From the NCBI RefSeq assembly GCF_007830455.1, contig NZ_VLLB01000001.1, forward strand, positions 1,240,001-1,304,000: a stretch of DNA of 64,000 bases. The letters are read 5' to 3'. The notes below the pieces were generated by a model, which saw only the letters and a program-made list of their open reading frames with translations, ran no database searches and had not been told where the DNA came from. Origin of the DNA: Pseudoduganella lurida (lineage in GTDB: Bacteria; Pseudomonadota; Gammaproteobacteria; Burkholderiales; Burkholderiaceae_D). Each line of letters begins with the position of its first letter. Within the stretch, counting starts at the first letter, position 1. The position numbers were made by a program, and so were the translations under genes. Below are positions 60,371-64,000 of the stretch, piece by piece.

Positions 60371-60916
60371 ATGGACCGACTGATTTGCTGCGTTGCCCTT
60401 GCACTGCTGGCCGTCACGGAGATCAGCCATGCCGCGGCATTCGAGCCGGTCTTCAGTATCGAAGACGGTGCGTTGCGCCCTCTCCCGCCGAAGGCCCTGG
60501 CGGCGGTGCGGGCCGGGGCAAAAAAGACCTTGGATGCCGACTGCTTGTCGGGTCGGTTCGTCGGCGCGGCCGTCGACCTGGCCGGCCACGGACGGCCGAA
60601 GGACTGGATCGCGATGACCGAGACCGGCTGCGGATGGGGCGCGTCCTCTGCCCATATCTGGGTGCTTCGGTGGGACGGGAGCCGGTACCGGGTGGTGCTG
60701 AGCACCGGCGGCCATGACATGGGGGTGGGCCGTCGAAAAACGAATGGCCTGCTCGACCTGAAGACCACCCACGGCACGGCCGGCTATTACAGCGAAACGC
60801 AGTACCGCTTCGACGGGAGGCGGTACCGGGAATCCGTGTCCCGTTACGTCAACCTGGCCGATCCCGCCGGCTGCAGGAAGAATCGCGATCTGGAAGTATG
60901 CAAACCCGGGAATTAG
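60371..60916 (+). CDS. Exported hypothetical protein
   Basis: 181 aa from the ATG at 60371, with GGAG upstream. A signal peptide (LICCVALALLAVTEISHAA) makes it periplasmic or secreted. The mature part contains four Cys (in DADCLSGRF, TETGCGWGAS, DPAGCRKN and LEVCKPGN), likely two disulfides, and an aromatic-rich beta pattern (HIWVLRWDGSRYRVVLSTGG, TQYRFDGRRYRESVSRYV). I recognise no family. It is convergent with the OsmC-YcaO gene, 24 bp between the stops. Confidence 0.75.
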   Translation: MDRLICCVALALLAVTEISHAAAFEPVFSIEDGALRPLPPKALAAVRAGAKKTLDADCLSGRFVGAAVDLAGHGRPKDWIAMTETGCGWGASSAHIWVLRWDGSRYRVVLSTGGHDMGVGRRKTNGLLDLKTTHGTAGYYSETQYRFDGRRYRESVSRYVNLADPAGCRKNRDLEVCKPGN

Positions 60917-60940
60917 GTCGGCCGCACGTGTCCCTGGAGC

Positions 60941-63142
60941 TCAGCCGGCCGCCGCCCGGCTGGCCCGTGCCGCGTGCAGCTTTTTGTAGCTGTCCAGCAG
61001 GCGCTGGTGGCGGTCGAGGCCTTCGAGTTGCATGCTGGTTGGCGTGAGGCCGTAGAAGCGCACGGTACCGTCGACCGAGCCGAGCACCGCATCCATGCGC
61101 TCGTTACCGAACATGCGGCGGAAGTTGTGCTCGTAGTCTGCCAGGGCCATGTCGTCGTCCAGCACGATTTCCAGCACGGCATTGAGGGCCTGGTAGAACA
61201 GGCCGCGCTCGAGCGTGTTGTCGTTGTACTGCAGGAACGCTTCCACCAGTTCCTGCGCGTCCTCGTACTGCTTCAGCGCGAGCTGGATGAGCAGCCGCAG
61301 TTCCAGCACCGTCAGCTGGCCCCACACCGTATTCTCGTCGAACTCGATGCCGATCAGCGTGGCGATATCGCCGTAGTCGTCCAGCTCGTTGTTCTCCAGG
61401 CGCTCCAGCAGGTCGGCCAGCGCCGCATCGTCCAGGCGGTGCAGGTTCAGGATGTCGGCGCGGAACAGCAGCGACTTGTTGGTGTTGTCCCAGACCAGGT
61501 CTTCGACCGGGTACACCTCCGAATACCCTGGCACGAGGATCCGGCAAGCCGTGGCGCCCAGCTGGTCGTACACGGCCGTGTAGACTTCCTTACCCATGCC
61601 TTCGAGGATGCCCAGCAGCGTGGCCGCTTCCTGGGCATTCGAGTTTTCGCCCTGCCCCGAGAAATCCCACTCGACGAACTGGTAATCCGACTTCGCGCTG
61701 AAGAAGCGCCAGGACACCACGCCGCTCGAATCGATGAAGTGTTCGACGAAGTTGTTCGGCTCCGTCACGGCATTGCTGGCGAACGTGGGCCGCGGCAGGT
61801 CGTTCAGGCCTTCGAAGCTGCGGCCCTGCAGCAGCTCCGTGAGGCTGCGCTCCAGCGCCACTTCCAGGCTCGGGTGCGCGCCGAACGAGGCAAACACGCC
61901 GCCGGTGCGCGGATTCATCAGGGTCACGCACATCACCGGGTACACGCCGCCCAGCGACGCGTCCTTCACCAGCACGGGGAAGCCCTGCTCTTCCAGTCCC
62001 TGGATGCCGGCCAGGATGCCGGGGTACTTGGCCAGCACGTCCTGCGGCACATCGGGCAGCGCCATCTCGCCTTCGAGGATTTCGCGCTTGACGGCGCGCT
62101 CGAAGATCTCGGAGAGGCACTGCACCTGCGCCTCGGCCAGCGTGTTCCCGGCGCTCATGCCGTTACTGACGTACAGGTTCTCGATCAGGTTCGACGGGAA
62201 ATAGACCACTGCGCCATCCGAATGCCGCGTGAACGGCAGCGAGCAGATGCCCCGTTCCGCATTGCCGGAGTTGGTGTCGACCAGATGCGAGCCGCGCAGT
62301 TCGCCATCCGGGTCGTAGATCTCCCGGCAGTAATCGTCGAGGATTTCAACCGGCAGCGCATCCTTGCGGCCCGGCTTGAACCAGCGCTCGTTCGGGTAGT
62401 GCACGAAGGGCGCGTTGGCGATCTCCTCGCCCCAGTACGCACCGCCATAGAAATGGTTGCAGTTGAGTCGCTCGATGAACTCGCCCAGCGCCGAGGCCAG
62501 CGCGCTTTCCTTCGTCGAACCCTTGCCGTTGGTGAAGCACATTGGCGAATGCGCGTCGCGGATATGCAGCGACCAGACATTCGGCACGATATTGCGCCAC
62601 GAGGCGATCTCGATCTTCATGCCCAGGCCGGCCAGCACGGCGGACATATTGGCGATGGTCTGTTCCAGCGGCAGATCCTTGCCGGCGATATACGTGCTGG
62701 CATCCTGCGAAGGATTCAGCGTGAGCAGCGCCTGGGCATCGGCATCGAGGTTGTCCACTTCCTCGATCACGAATTCCGGGCCGGCCTGCACCACTTTCTT
62801 GACCGTGCAGCGCTCGATCGACCGCAGGATGCCCTGGCGGTCCTTGTCCGAAATATCGGCCGGCAGTTCCACCTGGATCTTGAAGATCTGCTGATAACGG
62901 TTTTCCGGGTCGACGATATTATTCTGCGACAGACGGATATTCTCGGTCGGGATATTGCGGGTATTGCAGTACAGCTTCACGAAATAGGCCGCGCACAAGG
63001 CGGACGACGCCAGAAAATAATCGAACGGGCCCGGCGCCGAGCCGTCGCCCTTGTAGCGGATCGGCTGGTCTGCCACCACCGTGAAGTCGTCGAACTTGGC
63101 TTCGAGACGAAGCTTGTCGAGAAAGTTGACCTTGATTTCCAT
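60941..63142 (-). CDS. OsmC domain / YcaO domain fusion protein
   Basis: 733 aa. Residues 1 to about 140 are an OsmC/Ohr-like domain with both expected cysteines (SSALCAAYFV and ERCTVKKVVQAG). From about 150 a YcaO domain follows, with ATP-binding residues in KGSTKESALASALGEFIERL and NTLAEAQVQCLSEIFERAVK, and GGVFASFGAHPSLEVALERSLTELLQG (read in blocks). The C-terminal 180 residues are helical, as in E. coli YcaO, which supports RimO methylthiolation of ribosomal protein S12. It lies 39 bp downstream of a MarR gene with an N-terminal Cys, suggesting thiol or peroxide control. Cytosolic. Confidence 0.94.
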   Translation of the reverse strand: MEIKVNFLDKLRLEAKFDDFTVVADQPIRYKGDGSAPGPFDYFLASSALCAAYFVKLYCNTRNIPTENIRLSQNNIVDPENRYQQIFKIQVELPADISDKDRQGILRSIERCTVKKVVQAGPEFVIEEVDNLDADAQALLTLNPSQDASTYIAGKDLPLEQTIANMSAVLAGLGMKIEIASWRNIVPNVWSLHIRDAHSPMCFTNGKGSTKESALASALGEFIERLNCNHFYGGAYWGEEIANAPFVHYPNERWFKPGRKDALPVEILDDYCREIYDPDGELRGSHLVDTNSGNAERGICSLPFTRHSDGAVVYFPSNLIENLYVSNGMSAGNTLAEAQVQCLSEIFERAVKREILEGEMALPDVPQDVLAKYPGILAGIQGLEEQGFPVLVKDASLGGVYPVMCVTLMNPRTGGVFASFGAHPSLEVALERSLTELLQGRSFEGLNDLPRPTFASNAVTEPNNFVEHFIDSSGVVSWRFFSAKSDYQFVEWDFSGQGENSNAQEAATLLGILEGMGKEVYTAVYDQLGATACRILVPGYSEVYPVEDLVWDNTNKSLLFRADILNLHRLDDAALADLLERLENNELDDYGDIATLIGIEFDENTVWGQLTVLELRLLIQLALKQYEDAQELVEAFLQYNDNTLERGLFYQALNAVLEIVLDDDMALADYEHNFRRMFGNERMDAVLGSVDGTVRFYGLTPTSMQLEGLDRHQRLLDSYKKLHAARASRAAAG

Positions 63143-63181
63143 GAGAATTCCAGAATTGCGCGCGATGCGAAGTGGGCGCCA

Positions 63182-63562
63182 TTATCCGTGTTTTCCGGGA
63201 TCGGGCATAGGCTGATGGCGGGCCCAGGCGTCTTCGACCGTCTCGCGCGCCGTCGCCACCAGGCGCCGCCCGGCGGGCCGCAGCGTGACGCGGCGGTCCG
63301 CCACGCCGCCGTGGTAGTCCACCAGCCCGACCTTTTCCAGTGCGCGCACCCGCCGCAACAGGGCGGAGCGCGACGTGCCGAGTTGCGTGGCGAGCGACCG
63401 CATGTCGCCCGGCTCGTGGCCAGCGCCGGCGAGTGCGTGCAGCATCACGAAATCATCGAAATCGATGCCGTGCCAGGTTCCCAGGTCGTCGTCCAGCCGC
63501 GCGCGGAATGCCGCGTAGGCCCGTTGAAAGGACAGGCACTGCCGGAGAGCGGCATCGCTCAT
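63182..63562 (-). CDS. MarR-family regulator with N-terminal cysteine
   Basis: 126 aa from the ATG at 63562, which overlaps the GIY-YIG stop (ATGA). Winged HTH: MRSLATQLGTSRSALLRRVRALEKVGLV (read in blocks), wing in DYHGGVADRRVTLRPAGR. Cys9 in the first helix (ALRQCLSFQRAY) sits where OhrR regulators carry their peroxide-sensing Cys, and it is the only Cys. Its downstream gene begins with an OsmC/Ohr domain, the usual OhrR target type. It probably controls that gene and its own operon. Confidence 0.85.
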   Translation of the reverse strand: MSDAALRQCLSFQRAYAAFRARLDDDLGTWHGIDFDDFVMLHALAGAGHEPGDMRSLATQLGTSRSALLRRVRALEKVGLVDYHGGVADRRVTLRPAGRRLVATARETVEDAWARHQPMPDPGKHG

Positions 63563-63921
63563 GGCGCGCTCCGGTCCGGTTCGTAGTCCAGTGCGCCATG
63601 GCAGGGAATCTCCTGGCGCCACAGGACAAGGAGGTCTGCCAGTTCGCGCGTAATGTCGGCGGCGGTGTCCGCGCCCGGCTTCACCATGTCCAGCACTTCG
63701 AAGGTGAAACTCGTTTCGCCGTGCGACAGCCAGTCCTGGCGCAGCAGCCGGTTGCGATGGCTGCCCTGGCGCAACTCGAAGCGGTGGCGGTTCAGTGCGC
63801 CCTGTGCATCGCCGGCACCGGCAACCAGCACGCGGCCGGTGACGCGATTGCGGATCATGTAGACCCCGGCGCGGGTCTTCGTCTCGAGGTATTGCTGCTT
63901 CAGGAGGCGTTTGTCGGTCAT
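63559..63921 (-). CDS. GIY-YIG-nuclease-family protein
   Basis: 120 aa from the ATG at 63921 (MTDKRLLKQQ); the ATG at 63930 three codons earlier is possible. AGVYMIRNRVTGRVLVAGAG matches the GIY-YIG N-terminal hairpin in degenerate form (GVY and VAG), then RFELRQGSHRNRLLRQDWLSHG and a helix with the acidic residues. Known relatives are small stand-alone proteins without demonstrated nuclease activity. It is coupled to the MarR gene and so probably co-regulated with OsmC-YcaO. Confidence 0.78.
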   Translation of the reverse strand: MTDKRLLKQQYLETKTRAGVYMIRNRVTGRVLVAGAGDAQGALNRHRFELRQGSHRNRLLRQDWLSHGETSFTFEVLDMVKPGADTAADITRELADLLVLWRQEIPCHGALDYEPDRSAP

Positions 63922-63943
63922 GGTTTCCATCCAGATCGTGTGA

Positions 63944-64000
63944 TCAGGGTGCAGGACTGGCGGCCAGCCGCAGCGCGTACTCGCGTACATCGCCGGGCCA
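63944..64000 (-). CDS. C-terminal end of an unidentified gene (partial)
   Basis: From the window edge an open frame reads 18 codons (WPGDVREYALRLAASPAP) to a TGA at 63946-63944, 22 bp before the GIY-YIG start. Only the very end is visible, so no family can be named. Spacing suggests it belongs to the same operon. Confidence 0.4.
   Translation of the reverse strand, partial: WPGDVREYALRLAASPAP

Overview
The window is high-GC DNA from a betaproteobacterium, most likely an Oxalobacteraceae member of the Massilia / Pseudoduganella / Duganella type. This rests on the GC-rich codon use, a PEP-CTERM exosortase substrate, many c-di-GMP and sensor proteins, TonB receptors, and short intergenic repeats built on GGGGTCAG and GTGTCA/TGACAC. 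I identified the genus by recognition, not by a search. No rRNA or intact tRNA is visible.

Layout. 1-6687 (mostly minus): partial ornithine-lipid type acyltransferase, an Ala/Lys/Pro-rich basic protein, a periplasmic solute-binding protein paired with a HAMP-PAS sensor that has no output domain, exopolyphosphatase, and a diguanylate cyclase with a GGAEF active site. 6878-16996: spermidine-synthase-like protein, a large CHASE-PAS-GGDEF-EAL protein, thioesterase, an active/inactive M16 peptidase pair, small proteins, and a sulfite-oxidase-like protein coupled to a flavin reductase. 17015-21544: TonB receptor, YfiR-family protein and hybrid histidine kinase in one operon. 21672-28125: prolyl-hydroxylase-like oxygenase and an AaeXAB-type efflux operon with its own outer-membrane factor and MarR regulator.

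28196-45302 is the accessory heart of the window. A REP-associated tyrosine transposase (RAYT) gene sits just downstream of a long palindromic element. Related elements with the same 12-bp terminal inverted repeats recur at 33015-33368, 39472-39621, 45164-45298 and 52595-52674. The same stretch holds two convergent envelope systems. On the plus strand are a PepSY protein, a His/Cys-rich small protein, a TonB receptor and a three-gene ABC exporter. On the minus strand is a translationally coupled operon preceded by a cobalamin riboswitch. It encodes a giant CobN-like chelatase with a signal peptide and C-terminal anchor, an ExbB/TolQ-like channel, and a DUF2149 protein resembling ExbD. No CobS or CobT is present, so this looks like an energised periplasmic tetrapyrrole/cobalt system and not the cytoplasmic cobaltochelatase.

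45284-64000: LysR regulator, RidA protein, cNMP-binding thioredoxin-reductase-like protein without its redox cysteines, oligogalacturonate-lyase-like protein, CBM9/PKD protein, Tat-exported Gfo/Idh/MocA oxidoreductase, HMGL-like enzyme, branched-chain aminotransferase and PEP-CTERM protein. These are followed by a propeller-type histidine kinase cut by one in-frame TAG, a secreted hypothetical protein, and an OsmC-YcaO fusion with a MarR and a GIY-YIG protein upstream.
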